Assembly (NCBI GenBank): GCA_009993635.1
Contig: JAACTC010000005.1
Coordinates: 496,001 to 560,000, forward strand
Direction of reading: 5' to 3'
Origin: Erythrobacter sp.
GTDB taxonomy: Bacteria; Pseudomonadota; Alphaproteobacteria; Sphingomonadales; Sphingomonadaceae
DNA length: 64,000 nucleotides
How positions within the stretch are numbered: the first letter of the stretch is position 1; every line of letters starts with the position of its first letter. Made by a program: the position numbers and the translations under genes. Of the stretch, positions 8,775 through 16,875 are shown one piece after another. The notes beneath the pieces are model-generated. The model worked only from the letters and a program-made list of their open reading frames with translations, did no database searches and had not been told where the DNA came from.

Positions 8775-10289
8775 TCACGCCATCACCTGCCCGACCTGGA
8801 CGAACTCAATACCCAGCAGCACCACCAGCAGCCCGGCGAGCGCACCCGAACCGGCGTAGAACAGCCGCAGCTGGCGATCCTCCTTCGCCTGGCGCGAGGG
8901 CGGCACGTTCCGGCTGATGGTTCCGATCACCGGCAGGCCGAGCGATTTCTTCAGCCCCGCGCTGGTCGAGAAGGTGGACTTGAGCATGGTCAGCACGATC
9001 GCACTGCCCAGCCCGGCGCCCACGCCCACCACCATCACCGCCAGCAGCAGGATCGGGCGATTGGGCGCGGCAGGCCGGGTCGAGATGCCCGGCGCGTCGA
9101 TCACGTCGAAGCGGAAAGAGCTGCGTTCGCTTTCCACCTGGCTGCGCAGTTCCATCTCTTCGCGGTCCTGCAGCAGTTCGTCGTATTTGTTCTTCAGCAC
9201 CTCGTAATCGCGCCCGATCCGCTGCGCTTCCGCCGCCAGACCGGGTTCGCTGACCTGATCGGCCATCGTCATCGAGATATCGGCCTGCAAGGCGGCCTTG
9301 CGCGCCAGCAGCGCCTGCACGTTGGCCTGCCGCTCCGCCCGGATGGAGACCAGCGAGCTGTAGGCCGGGTTCGGCATTCCACCTGGCGCGGCGGCACCGC
9401 CGCCCAGTTCGCGCAGGTTCTGAACCTGACGCAGCGCGGTCTGCATATCGGGGTGGCTGCTCTTGAGGCCCCGCGCGCGCAGCTCGGCAACCTGCGCTTC
9501 TGCCTGATCGAGCGCGCTGCCCCCGCCACCGCCAACGCCCTGAAGCGTCCTCGGCGTGCTCGCGAGCTGGCCGGTGATCGCTGCCAGCGCGCTCTGTGCC
9601 GCTGCCAGGTCCGCCTCCACACCGCGCATCTCGCTGCGCGCGGCCTGCAATTTGGAGCTGATCGCCGCCGATCCACCGATCAGTTCGGGATGCTGCGCCT
9701 CGAATTCGGTGCGGCGCGCTTCGGCCCGCTCCAGTTCCTTCGCGCGCGCATCCAGCTGCTGGTCGAGCAGCGCAACGGCATCGCTGACCTCGCCGCGCGT
9801 CCCGGTGACGTTCTCTTCGTAGAAAATGTCGAGCATCCGCCGCACGACATCCTGCGCCAGCTTCGCGTTCTCGCTATCGGTCAGGTCGCTGCGGCCCATC
9901 TTCGCGGTGATTTCGAACAGGTTGTCCTCTTCGGTGCGAACGGTCACATCCTGCGACAGGCGACTGATCGCGGCTTCCATGTCGCGCGGGGTCGAAATCC
10001 CCTCGCCCAGCTGGGTCGATTCGATCACCTGGCCCAGCGTGGCCGCACTGGCGAGCCGTTGCCGCACCCGCGCAATATCGGTCATGTCGCTGCCTGCGAT
10101 GCCGATCTGCTTGGACAGCATGTCGTCCAGCTGGACGAAGATCTTCGCATGGCTTTCGTAGGTATTGGGGATCGAGGCGACGAACAGCCACCCCGCAAGG
10201 CACACCGCCCACGCAACGCCCAGCGCCAGCCACTTCCGGCTCCAGGCCGAATAGAGCGCAGAGCGCACTTCGTCGAAAAGTTCGTTCAC
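8775..10289 (-). CDS. XrtA-system polysaccharide chain-length determinant (Wzz/GumC-like)
   Basis: 504-aa inner-membrane polysaccharide co-polymerase (TIGR03007-like). The N-terminal Wzz domain contains a membrane segment at about residues 20-39, followed by a long periplasmic coiled-coil region (about 160-380). A second membrane segment lies near residue 410 and a third close to the C-terminus. It would set exopolysaccharide chain length together with the separately encoded tyrosine kinase downstream. It lies 15 bp downstream of the export lipoprotein gene in the same minus-strand operon. Confidence 0.94.
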   Translation of the reverse strand: MNELFDEVRSALYSAWSRKWLALGVAWAVCLAGWLFVASIPNTYESHAKIFVQLDDMLSKQIGIAGSDMTDIARVRQRLASAATLGQVIESTQLGEGISTPRDMEAAISRLSQDVTVRTEEDNLFEITAKMGRSDLTDSENAKLAQDVVRRMLDIFYEENVTGTRGEVSDAVALLDQQLDARAKELERAEARRTEFEAQHPELIGGSAAISSKLQAARSEMRGVEADLAAAQSALAAITGQLASTPRTLQGVGGGGGSALDQAEAQVAELRARGLKSSHPDMQTALRQVQNLRELGGGAAAPGGMPNPAYSSLVSIRAERQANVQALLARKAALQADISMTMADQVSEPGLAAEAQRIGRDYEVLKNKYDELLQDREEMELRSQVESERSSFRFDVIDAPGISTRPAAPNRPILLLAVMVVGVGAGLGSAIVLTMLKSTFSTSAGLKKSLGLPVIGTISRNVPPSRQAKEDRQLRLFYAGSGALAGLLVVLLGIEFVQVGQVMA

Positions 10290-10304
10290 GGTGCGCCCGC
10301 CCCC

Positions 10305-10946
10305 TCAGAATGCGCTTTCGGGAATGATGATCACATCCCCGGGCGCGAGCATCACATTTGCATCGCTGTCACCGCGGCGCAGCAGGTCTGCCAGCCGCAG
10401 GCCGTATTCGCGCTGGCGGCCGAGGCGCGGATCGAAACGGATCAGCTTGGCACGGTTGCCCGCGGCAAATTCGCTGAGGCCGCCCACCGCGATCATCGCG
10501 TCGAGCACGGTCATGTTGGCGCGGTAAGGGATCGAGGCGGGCTTTTCGGTCGCGCCGATGATCCGCACCTGCTGGCTGAACGTACCTGCAAACTTGGTGA
10601 CGATAACCGAGACGATCGGCTGTTCGATGAACTGCGACAGGTGCAGGCGGATATCCTCCTGCAGCATCGCCGGAGTCTTGCCCACGGCGGGCATGTCGGT
10701 GACCAGCGGGATGGTGATGCGCCCGTCGGGGCGAACCTGAATGTTGGTCGCCCCCAGTTCCGGATTGCGCCAGACGTGGATCGACAATTCGTCCAGCGGG
10801 CCAATCACATATTCCTGGCTCGGCCCTTCCTGCGTCGCCACGAAGGCTGCGGGCGGCAGCTGCGGCGCGCTGGTGCCCGCGCATCCTGCGAGCGCGAGAA
10901 CCCCCATAAAGAGGGCGAGAAACCGGGAAATTGCGCCTGTGCGCAT
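10305..10946 (-). CDS. XrtA-system polysaccharide export lipoprotein (Wza-like)
   Basis: 213-aa outer-membrane export protein that heads the structural operon. It has a lipoprotein signal with lipobox LAGC (Cys22), then the Poly_export/SLBB arrangement: YVIGPLDELSIHVWRNPEL near residue 46, RPDGRITIPLVTD near residue 73 and a SLBB domain towards the C-terminus ending in LAPGDVIIIPES. The family (TIGR03027) forms the periplasm-spanning exit channel for the polymer. A purine-rich ribosome site (GGAAGGA) precedes the ATG by about 8 nt. Since the preceding 259 bp are non-coding, its promoter is probably there. Confidence 0.94.
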   Translation of the reverse strand: MRTGAISRFLALFMGVLALAGCAGTSAPQLPPAAFVATQEGPSQEYVIGPLDELSIHVWRNPELGATNIQVRPDGRITIPLVTDMPAVGKTPAMLQEDIRLHLSQFIEQPIVSVIVTKFAGTFSQQVRIIGATEKPASIPYRANMTVLDAMIAVGGLSEFAAGNRAKLIRFDPRLGRQREYGLRLADLLRRGDSDANVMLAPGDVIIIPESAF

Positions 10947-11205
10947 GGGATCGATCCTTCCATCTGTGTCTGCCGGACGGCGCGCCCGCGAAGCGCACCA
11001 GCCGCATTGGCCGACGATTTGGGATCGTTCCTCGCTAAAAAGGGTGAATATCCCGTTAGCTAAGGGCCGTGTGTCTTGCCCGGTCCCGGAACGGGACGGT
11101 GGCTTACCGAAAGGTAAAGAAGAGATGTCTGAAGGAGTGCAGCGCGCAGTCTGGCATTGCAGCGCCGGAAGCGAATGGCTTGTACCGCCGGACGGCTAAG
11201 AAACC
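10947..11205. promoter_or_regulatory. Intergenic leader of the XrtA export operon with three palindromes
   Basis: This 259-bp gap separates the decarboxylase gene from the export lipoprotein gene, both on the minus strand. It contains the 8-bp palindrome TTAGCTAA at 11056-11063 flanked by CCC/GGG, the hairpin GTCCCG-GAA-CGGGAC at 11083-11097 and the hairpin TTACC-GAAA-GGTAA at 11104-11117. These are the only clear secondary-structure signals near the operon start. They could be operator sites, a terminator-like structure for the decarboxylase transcript or leader RNA folds. No confident -35/-10 pair was picked out. Confidence 0.4.
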
Positions 11206-12468
11206 CTAAACCAGCATCTCGCCAGCCGGGCCCTGGCCGAGGAAATGCATCGGGCTGGCAGTTGCGCCATAGGCCCCGGCGCAGAACACCGCGACCAAAT
11301 CGCCCACCTCGGCGCGCGGCAACTCCGCCTTGTCCGCCAGCCGATCGAGCGGGGTACAAAGGCACCCGACGACATTTGCAATTTCAGTGACTTGCGATCC
11401 ATACTTGCTGGCGATTGCGAGCGGGTAGTTGCGCCGCACCACCGTGCCGAAATTGCCCGAAGCGGCCAGCTGGTGGTGCAGCCCGCCATCGGTGATCAGG
11501 AAAATCTCGCCGTGGCTTTCCTTCCGGTCGACGATTTGCGCGAGGTAGACGCCCGCCTCGCCCACCAGATAGCGGCCCAGCTCTATCGCCATCGCGGTAT
11601 CGGCCAGCTCCTCGGGCAAATCCGCGAACCGTTTTGCCAGAGCGGCGCCGACGGCCTCGATATCCAGCGGCTCGTTCCCCGCAAAGTAGGGAATGCCGAA
11701 ACCGCCCCCCAGATTGAGTGCGGGGCACGGCCTGCCGACCTCGCGCGCGATCCGCGCTGCCAGATCGAGCACCTGACCCTGCGTTTCGATTACCGCATCG
11801 GCCTCCAGCGTCTGGCTGCCGGTATAGATATGCAGCCCGCGCCAGTCGGCCCCGCCGTCGATCAGCTGCGCGATCAGGGCGGGGACGCGCTCTGCATCCA
11901 GCCCGAACTGCTTGGCCCCGCCGCCCATCTTCATGCCCGAGCCGCGCATGTCGAAATCGGGGTTCACCCGGATCGCGATCCCGGGCGTAATGCCCAGCTC
12001 CGCACCGATTTCGAGAGCGCGCGCAGCCTCTGTCTCGCTTTCGCAATTGAGCGTCACCCCGGCCTCTATCGCGGCGCGGATCTCGCGCGGGCGCTTGCCC
12101 GGCCCGGCGAAGCTGATGTGTGCGCCATCGATCCCGACGCCCTGCAGGATCGCCAGTTCACCGCCCGAGGCAAGATCGAACCCGTCGACCAGCCCCGCCA
12201 TGTGCGCGATCACCTGCGGATGCGGATTGGCTTTCACCGCGTAATGGATCGCCAGCCGTGCGGGCATGGCCGCGCGCAACCGCGCCATCCGCGCATCCAG
12301 CATGGCGCGCGAATAGACGAACAGCGGGGTATCGCCCGCCTCGGCCACCAGATCGCTCGCCCTGCGGCCACCAATGGCAAGCTCTCCATTGATCGCCTCG
12401 AACCCTTCGGGGATCGGGCCGAGCGGCTTGGCCGCATTGGGATCGCGGTTGCGGCGCGGCGCGCTCAT
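11206..12468 (-). CDS. PLP-dependent decarboxylase, exosortase A system-associated
   Basis: 420-aa fold-type III (alanine racemase-like) decarboxylase related to diaminopimelate and ornithine/lysine decarboxylases, of the TIGR03099 exosortase-A-associated group. The PLP lysine is Lys79 in IHYAVKANPH. A glycine-rich phosphate-binding loop is seen in LNLGGGFGIPY, and the C-terminal domain has VVGCLCTPLDRLA with the Cys typical of the family. It should produce a small amine from an amino acid, probably for the adjacent ligase and acyl carrier protein. It overlaps the ligase gene by 4 nt. The amino acid substrate is unknown. Confidence 0.92.
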   Translation of the reverse strand: MSAPRRNRDPNAAKPLGPIPEGFEAINGELAIGGRRASDLVAEAGDTPLFVYSRAMLDARMARLRAAMPARLAIHYAVKANPHPQVIAHMAGLVDGFDLASGGELAILQGVGIDGAHISFAGPGKRPREIRAAIEAGVTLNCESETEAARALEIGAELGITPGIAIRVNPDFDMRGSGMKMGGGAKQFGLDAERVPALIAQLIDGGADWRGLHIYTGSQTLEADAVIETQGQVLDLAARIAREVGRPCPALNLGGGFGIPYFAGNEPLDIEAVGAALAKRFADLPEELADTAMAIELGRYLVGEAGVYLAQIVDRKESHGEIFLITDGGLHHQLAASGNFGTVVRRNYPLAIASKYGSQVTEIANVVGCLCTPLDRLADKAELPRAEVGDLVAVFCAGAYGATASPMHFLGQGPAGEMLV

Positions 12469-13985
12469 GTCGCGGCCCTTTCACTGATTTCGCGGTAGAG
12501 TGCGGTGCGATCGATCTTGCCATTGGGGTTGAGCGGCAGGCTGTCGCGCCATTCGATACTGTGCGGCTGCATGAAACTGGGCAGATCGCGTTTGAGCGCG
12601 GCTTTCAGCGCATCATCCGCCTGCTCGCCGCGCACCACCAGAAACACCGCCTGCCCCAGCATCGTGTCGGGCACGCCGAAGCACACCGCATCTGCGACCA
12701 GCCCGGTGGCAAGCGCCGCGTCCTCCACTTCCTGCGGGCTGATCCGGTTGCCTGCGCTCTTGATCATCGCATCGCGCCGACCCACGAAATACAGCAGGCC
12801 ATCGGCGTCGCGCTTCACGTAGTCGCCCGACCATACGGCGGTGCCGCCATACTCCGAATGCGCGGGCGCGTGCCTGTACCGTTCGGCGGTGCGCTCCGCA
12901 TCCTGCCAGTATCCTTGCGCGACCAGCGGCCCGCAATGGACCAGCTCGCCCTCTTCGCCCGGCGCGGCGGGCCCGCCGTCTTCGTTCACCACCAGCACCT
13001 CGGCAAAGGGCACGGCGGTGCCCATCGACGTGGGGTTCGTGGCGACCAGCGCGGGGTCGAGGAAGGTCGAACGGAACGCCTCGGTCAGGCCATACATCGG
13101 GTAGATATCCGCCTGCGGCCAGGTCTCGCGCATCGCATCGATCAGGTCCGGTGTCAGCGCGCCGCCCGAATTGGTCAGCCGCTTCAGGCTGTCGCCTGCG
13201 CCATCCTGCCACTTCGCTTCGACCAGCTGACGCCAGAGCGGCGGCACTGCGGCGAGCGTGGTCGCGCGATTCTTCGCCACCGCCTTGGTCACATCGCGCG
13301 GCATCAGGTAGTCGAGCGGAGCGACGCAACCGCCCGCAAGCCAGGTCGAAAACAGTTGGTTCTGGCCATAGTCGAACGCAAAAGGCAGCACGGCCAGCGT
13401 CACATCGGCGCGCTGCAGATTCAGGTAATGCGCCACGCTCACCGCGCCGAGCCACAGGTTCGCATGGCTCAGCATGACGCCCTTGGGCTTGCCGGTCGAA
13501 CCGCTGGTATAAAGGATCGCCGCCAGATCGTCGGGATCGGCGTCGCATGGCGGCATGGGGTCGGCGGAGCGCGCGGCGCCGAGCGCGTCGCCCTCCTCGA
13601 TCGCTTGACACCCGGCGGGCAGATCGGCCTCTTCCAACGTGCCCAGCCGTGCGGGCGTTCCGATCAGCAGGCTTGCCCCGCTATCGGCCAGGATATGCGC
13701 CACCTGCGCGCGCTTGAGCATCGGGTTGATCGGCACGTGCACCAGCCCCGTACGCGGCGCGGCGAGCGGCAGCAGGCACGTGAGTTCGCCCTTCGCCGCC
13801 CAGCTCGCCACGCGTGCGCCCTGCTGCAGCCCCTCCGATTTCAGCCATGCCGCCAGCCGAGCGACACGGGTTCTTAAGTCCGCGTGGGTAAGGGTCTCGT
13901 CACGCAGAGCCAGCGCCGGGTCTGCACCCGCGCCGCGCTCGATCACATGGTCGATCGGAAAAGGGGTGGGATCGGGCTGGGTCAT
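12465..13985 (-). CDS. AMP-forming acyl-CoA ligase, exosortase A system-associated
   Basis: 506-aa adenylate-forming enzyme of the ANL superfamily (TIGR03098 group). The AMP-binding motif LYTSGSTGKPKGVM lies near residue 172. The core motif YPMYGLTEAFRS and the hinge/C-terminal catalytic lysine region PLNPNGKIDRTAL are present. It probably adenylates a carboxylic or amino acid and loads it onto the acyl carrier protein encoded at 15065, resembling a stand-alone NRPS adenylation domain. It is co-transcribed with the decarboxylase and diverges from the GNAT gene across a 63-bp gap that probably holds promoters for both directions. Confidence 0.92.
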   Translation of the reverse strand: MTQPDPTPFPIDHVIERGAGADPALALRDETLTHADLRTRVARLAAWLKSEGLQQGARVASWAAKGELTCLLPLAAPRTGLVHVPINPMLKRAQVAHILADSGASLLIGTPARLGTLEEADLPAGCQAIEEGDALGAARSADPMPPCDADPDDLAAILYTSGSTGKPKGVMLSHANLWLGAVSVAHYLNLQRADVTLAVLPFAFDYGQNQLFSTWLAGGCVAPLDYLMPRDVTKAVAKNRATTLAAVPPLWRQLVEAKWQDGAGDSLKRLTNSGGALTPDLIDAMRETWPQADIYPMYGLTEAFRSTFLDPALVATNPTSMGTAVPFAEVLVVNEDGGPAAPGEEGELVHCGPLVAQGYWQDAERTAERYRHAPAHSEYGGTAVWSGDYVKRDADGLLYFVGRRDAMIKSAGNRISPQEVEDAALATGLVADAVCFGVPDTMLGQAVFLVVRGEQADDALKAALKRDLPSFMQPHSIEWRDSLPLNPNGKIDRTALYREISERAAT

Positions 13986-14033
13986 GGAGAAGGAGTTTCA
14001 GGCCTCGTGAACGCGCAGACAGGTGGCTATCAC

Positions 14034-14040
14034 AAGGAGG
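14034..14040 (+). promoter_or_regulatory. Shine-Dalgarno AAGGAGG fixing the GNAT start at GTG 14049
   Basis: A perfect AAGGAGG lies 8 nt upstream of an in-frame GTG at 14049. An ATG at 14047 is out of frame, and a more upstream in-frame GTG at 14007 has only a weaker, more distant GGAG. The strong site therefore favours the GTG at 14049. Confidence 0.65.
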
Positions 14041-14048
14041 TTACCAAT

Positions 14049-15029
14049 GTGCAAGCCGCACGGGCGCAAGCCTGTGGGTGTGCCGATGCGTGCGCGCCGA
14101 CCGGGCCGTTCGACCGACCGGAATGGTTCGCCCTGCTCGGCGAATCGCGCGCCGGGGCTTTCTTTGCACAGGCCGGGGCGCCCGATGACCGCGCCAGCCT
14201 GGCGCTCGAACGCGTCGATGGCCGGGTCGAGGCACTGCGAAACTGGTATTCCTTCATCTGGCGTCCGCAGGGTGCCAGTGGCCCGCAGGGCGACGCGGCG
14301 CTGGCTGCCGTCGCCCGCGATCTGAAGCGCCAGACTGCCCGCGTTACCCTGTGGCCGCTGCCCGATGAGGACGGCTCTGCCAGTCGCACCGCGCAGGCCT
14401 TTCGCAAGGCGGGCTGGCTGGTTTCGCTTAGCCAGTGCGACGAGAACCACGTGCTCTCGGTCAATGGCCGCAGCTTCGCCGAGTACTGGGCCGCGCGCCC
14501 CGGTCGCCTGCGCACCACGCTGAAGCGCAAGGCCAGGAAGGTCGATATCGAACTGGTCGAGCATTTCGACGCAAGCCTCTGGCAATGCTACGAAACCATC
14601 TATGCAAACAGCTGGAAGCCGGAAGAGGGCGAACCTGCCCTGCTGCGCCGGTTCGCCGAAGCGGAAGGCGCTGCGGGCCGCATCCGGCTGGGTGTCGCCT
14701 ACGCGCAAGGGGAGCCTGTCGCCGCGCAGTTCTGGACCGTGGAAAACGGCGTCGCCTACATCCACAAGCTCGCGCATCTCGAAAGCGCGAAGCCCATTTC
14801 GCCGGGCACCACGCTGTCGGCCGCCCTGTTCGAACGCGTGATCGACCACGATAAGGTGGCGCTGGTCGATTTCGGCACCGGCAACGATGCCTACAAGGCC
14901 GACTGGATGGAGCAGGTGCGTCCGCGTTTCCGGCTCGACGCGCTGGACCCGGCGCAACCCGCCGCGTGGCTACCGCTGGCCAAGCGACAAATCCGCAGCA
15001 TCCTTGCCAGCGTGCGGCCCCGGCGCTAG
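14049..15029 (+). CDS. GNAT-family (FemAB-like) acetyltransferase of the XrtA locus
   Basis: 326-aa protein with a GNAT/FemAB-type acyltransferase fold. Supporting features are the RPGRLRTTLKRKARKVDIEL stretch, typical of BioF2-like (Acetyltransf_6) domains, and a C-terminal part with IHKLAHLESAKPISPGTTL followed by VDFGTGNDAYKADW. It resembles a second, divergent member of the family represented by the FemAB-like gene at 2700-3779. It begins the plus-strand arm of the locus, 35 bp before the acyl carrier protein gene, so it may transfer a carrier-bound acyl or amino acid group. The acceptor is unknown. The start is GTG, chosen from its ribosome site. Confidence 0.82.
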   Translation: MQAARAQACGCADACAPTGPFDRPEWFALLGESRAGAFFAQAGAPDDRASLALERVDGRVEALRNWYSFIWRPQGASGPQGDAALAAVARDLKRQTARVTLWPLPDEDGSASRTAQAFRKAGWLVSLSQCDENHVLSVNGRSFAEYWAARPGRLRTTLKRKARKVDIELVEHFDASLWQCYETIYANSWKPEEGEPALLRRFAEAEGAAGRIRLGVAYAQGEPVAAQFWTVENGVAYIHKLAHLESAKPISPGTTLSAALFERVIDHDKVALVDFGTGNDAYKADWMEQVRPRFRLDALDPAQPAAWLPLAKRQIRSILASVRPRR

Positions 15030-15064
15030 GCAGCCGCCACTTTTACGGCAGTTTTACGGTATAC

Positions 15065-15370
15065 ATGACCGCTCAGACCTCCACGCCGACCGATCCCGCC
15101 GGCCCCTCGCGGACCGAGATCGATCAGAAGCTTCGCGCGATCCTGCGCGATGTGCTCGGCCTGTCCGAAGCACGGGCAAGCGATCTGGCACCCGACAGCG
15201 GCCTGTTCGGCCATCTGCCCGAGCTCGACAGCCAGGCGGTTGCCGACCTGCTGACCGAGATGGAAGACCGCTTCGATATCATTATCGAGGATGACGAGGT
15301 CGATGGCGATCATCTGGAAACCTACGGCGGCCTCCTCGCCCTCGCCGAGGCGAAGACCGCCACCTCGTGA
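15065..15370 (+). CDS. Acyl carrier protein, XrtA locus
   Basis: 101-aa carrier protein with the phosphopantetheine attachment site at Ser56 in ELDSQAV and the usual acidic four-helix pattern (TEMEDRFDIIIEDDEV). It is longer than fatty-acid ACP because of a Thr/Pro-rich N-terminal 18 residues. Encoded with an AMP ligase, a GNAT and two hydrolases, it is probably a dedicated carrier for the small-molecule branch rather than fatty-acid synthesis. Its stop overlaps the GTG start of the next gene (GTGA). A tandem TTTTACGG repeat (15041-15058) lies just upstream, with no obvious ribosome site. Confidence 0.93.
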   Translation: MTAQTSTPTDPAGPSRTEIDQKLRAILRDVLGLSEARASDLAPDSGLFGHLPELDSQAVADLLTEMEDRFDIIIEDDEVDGDHLETYGGLLALAEAKTATS

Positions 15371-16071
15371 GCGGACTTTTCAAGTTCGTTGAATGGCCCT
15401 GCCCCGATGGGGGCGACGGCGATACGCGCAGCGAAGCGGCGCTGGTATTCGACCGTGGGCGGCAAGATCGCCTGCTGGTGATCCCGCCGCTGTTCGAGGA
15501 AGCGAACAAGCTGCGCCATCTGCTGGTCGAGGTGATGGCGCGGCTCGATGGATCCGAAATCGATGCCGTGCTGCCCGATCTGCCGGGGTGCAACGAAAGC
15601 CTGGCCCCGCTGGCACAGCAGACGCTGACCGGGTGGCGCGCCGGAATGGCGGCAGCGGCGCGGCACTTTCGCGCCACCCGCGTCCTCGCGGTGCGCGGCG
15701 GCGCGCTGCTGCGCCCCGCAGGGCTGGCAGGATGGGACTATTCCCCGCAGGACGGCCCGAAGATCCTGCGCAGCATGGTGCGCGCGCGGATCATCGCGAG
15801 CAAGGAAGCGGGCCAGCCCGAAACGCGCGAGGAGATCGAGGCGAAGGGCCGTGCAGAGGGCATCGCCCTGGCCGGTTGGCAGATCGGGCCTGCGATGTTC
15901 ACCGCGCTCGAAAACGCAGCGGTTCCAGCCCACAGGGACGAGGTCAGCCTGCTGGATCAGGAAACCATCGGCGGTCGCCCGCTATGGCTGCGCGCCGAAC
16001 CCGATTACGACCCGGCGCAGGCCGACGCGCTGGCCGCAGTGATCGCCGTCGCCATGAGGCAGCAGGCATGA
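15367..16071 (+). CDS. Exosortase A system-associated hydrolase 2 (alpha/beta-hydrolase-like)
   Basis: 234-aa protein beginning with GTG in a GTGA overlap with the ACP gene. It matches the exosortase-A hydrolase 2 type (TIGR03101). The region LLVIPPLFEEANKLRHLLVEV resembles the start of an alpha/beta-hydrolase core, and LPDLPGCNES follows. However, the usual nucleophile elbow GxSxG is replaced by AVRGGALLR, so a catalytic serine is not visible there. It may be a degenerate hydrolase that acts as a partner of hydrolase 1. Both hydrolases overlap by 4 nt and would be made together. Confidence 0.85.
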   Translation: MSGLFKFVEWPCPDGGDGDTRSEAALVFDRGRQDRLLVIPPLFEEANKLRHLLVEVMARLDGSEIDAVLPDLPGCNESLAPLAQQTLTGWRAGMAAAARHFRATRVLAVRGGALLRPAGLAGWDYSPQDGPKILRSMVRARIIASKEAGQPETREEIEAKGRAEGIALAGWQIGPAMFTALENAAVPAHRDEVSLLDQETIGGRPLWLRAEPDYDPAQADALAAVIAVAMRQQA

Positions 16072-16856
16072 GCCGCCTGCACCTTACCTTCGCCTGCGAA
16101 GGCAGCACGCTTGCCGCCACGCTCGATACCGCGCCGCTGACCAGTGGGCTGCTGCTGGTGAGCGGCGGCAACGAACTGCGCAGCGGTGCATTTCGCGGGC
16201 AGGCGCGACTTGCGCAGACCATCGCGAAGCGTGGGTTTCCGGTGTTTCGCTACGATCGGCGCGGCGTGGGCGACAGCGAGGGCGAGAATCTGGGCTTCAC
16301 GCAGTCCGAACCCGATATCCGCGCAGCGATCGAGGCGTTTCGCGCGATTGCGCCGCAGGTAAAACGGGTGGTGGCGCTGGGCAACTGCGACGCGGCGAGC
16401 GCGCTGATGCTGGCAAGCGGCGCCGGGTGCGACGCGCTGGTCCTGTCCAACCCGTGGACCATCGAAGATGACGACGCCGAAGACGATACACCGCCACCGC
16501 AGGCCATCCGTGCGCGCTATCTCCAGAAGCTGGGCAATCCGCGAGAGGTGATGCGCCTGCTGGGCGGCGGGGTGAACCTGCGAAAGCTCGCCCACGGCCT
16601 CGCGCGCGCCGCCCGCCCCGCCCCCGGGGCCAGCGATCTCGCCAGCCGGATGCGCAAGGGGCTGGAACGGTTCGACGGCAATGTCAGCATCCTGCTCGCC
16701 AGTTCGGATCGCACCGCGCAGGTGTTCGACGCCGTCTGGCCGAAAGACGATCCGCGCGTGTCGCATTGCGAAGGCGCAGGCCATGCCTTTGCCGAACCGC
16801 ACGCACGCGATTGGTTGGAAGCCAGGCTGGTCGAGGTCTTGCGCGCCTCGCCTTGA
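16068..16856 (+). CDS. Exosortase A system-associated hydrolase 1
   Basis: 262-aa alpha/beta-hydrolase of the TIGR03100 group. It shows SGGNELRSGAFRGQARLA, then FRYDRRGVGDSEG, the common oxyanion-region signature. The nucleophile position reads ALGNCDAASAL, with Cys or Asp rather than Ser at the elbow. A C-terminal GAGHAFAEP supplies the catalytic His. It is the last gene of the plus-strand arm and ends 19 bp from the converging RNA methyltransferase gene. It may release product from the carrier protein in the manner of a type II thioesterase, but that is an inference from context. Confidence 0.88.
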   Translation: MSRLHLTFACEGSTLAATLDTAPLTSGLLLVSGGNELRSGAFRGQARLAQTIAKRGFPVFRYDRRGVGDSEGENLGFTQSEPDIRAAIEAFRAIAPQVKRVVALGNCDAASALMLASGAGCDALVLSNPWTIEDDDAEDDTPPPQAIRARYLQKLGNPREVMRLLGGGVNLRKLAHGLARAARPAPGASDLASRMRKGLERFDGNVSILLASSDRTAQVFDAVWPKDDPRVSHCEGAGHAFAEPHARDWLEARLVEVLRASP

Positions 16857-16875
16857 GCGCCCGCCCTGCGATTGC

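Noticed and set aside
8424..11063. 879-residue plus-strand open frame
   Set aside because: It is antisense to the chain-length and export lipoprotein genes, has His/Arg/Ala-rich low-quality composition and no domain; a GC-rich antisense artefact. The same holds for other long plus-strand frames at 38319-39900 and 49417-50400.
11125..11199. 24-codon plus-strand frame MSEGVQRAVWHC... in the export leader
   Set aside because: It is very short, lacks a strong ribosome site and runs opposite to both neighbours. A leader peptide cannot be excluded, but there is no positive support.
13985..14049. GTG at 14007 as GNAT start
   Set aside because: It is in frame, but its ribosome site is weak compared with AAGGAGG 8 nt before GTG 14049.
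15041..15060. Tandem TTTTACGG repeat before the ACP gene as promoter or operator
   Set aside because: Only two copies and no match to a known site; it could be chance.
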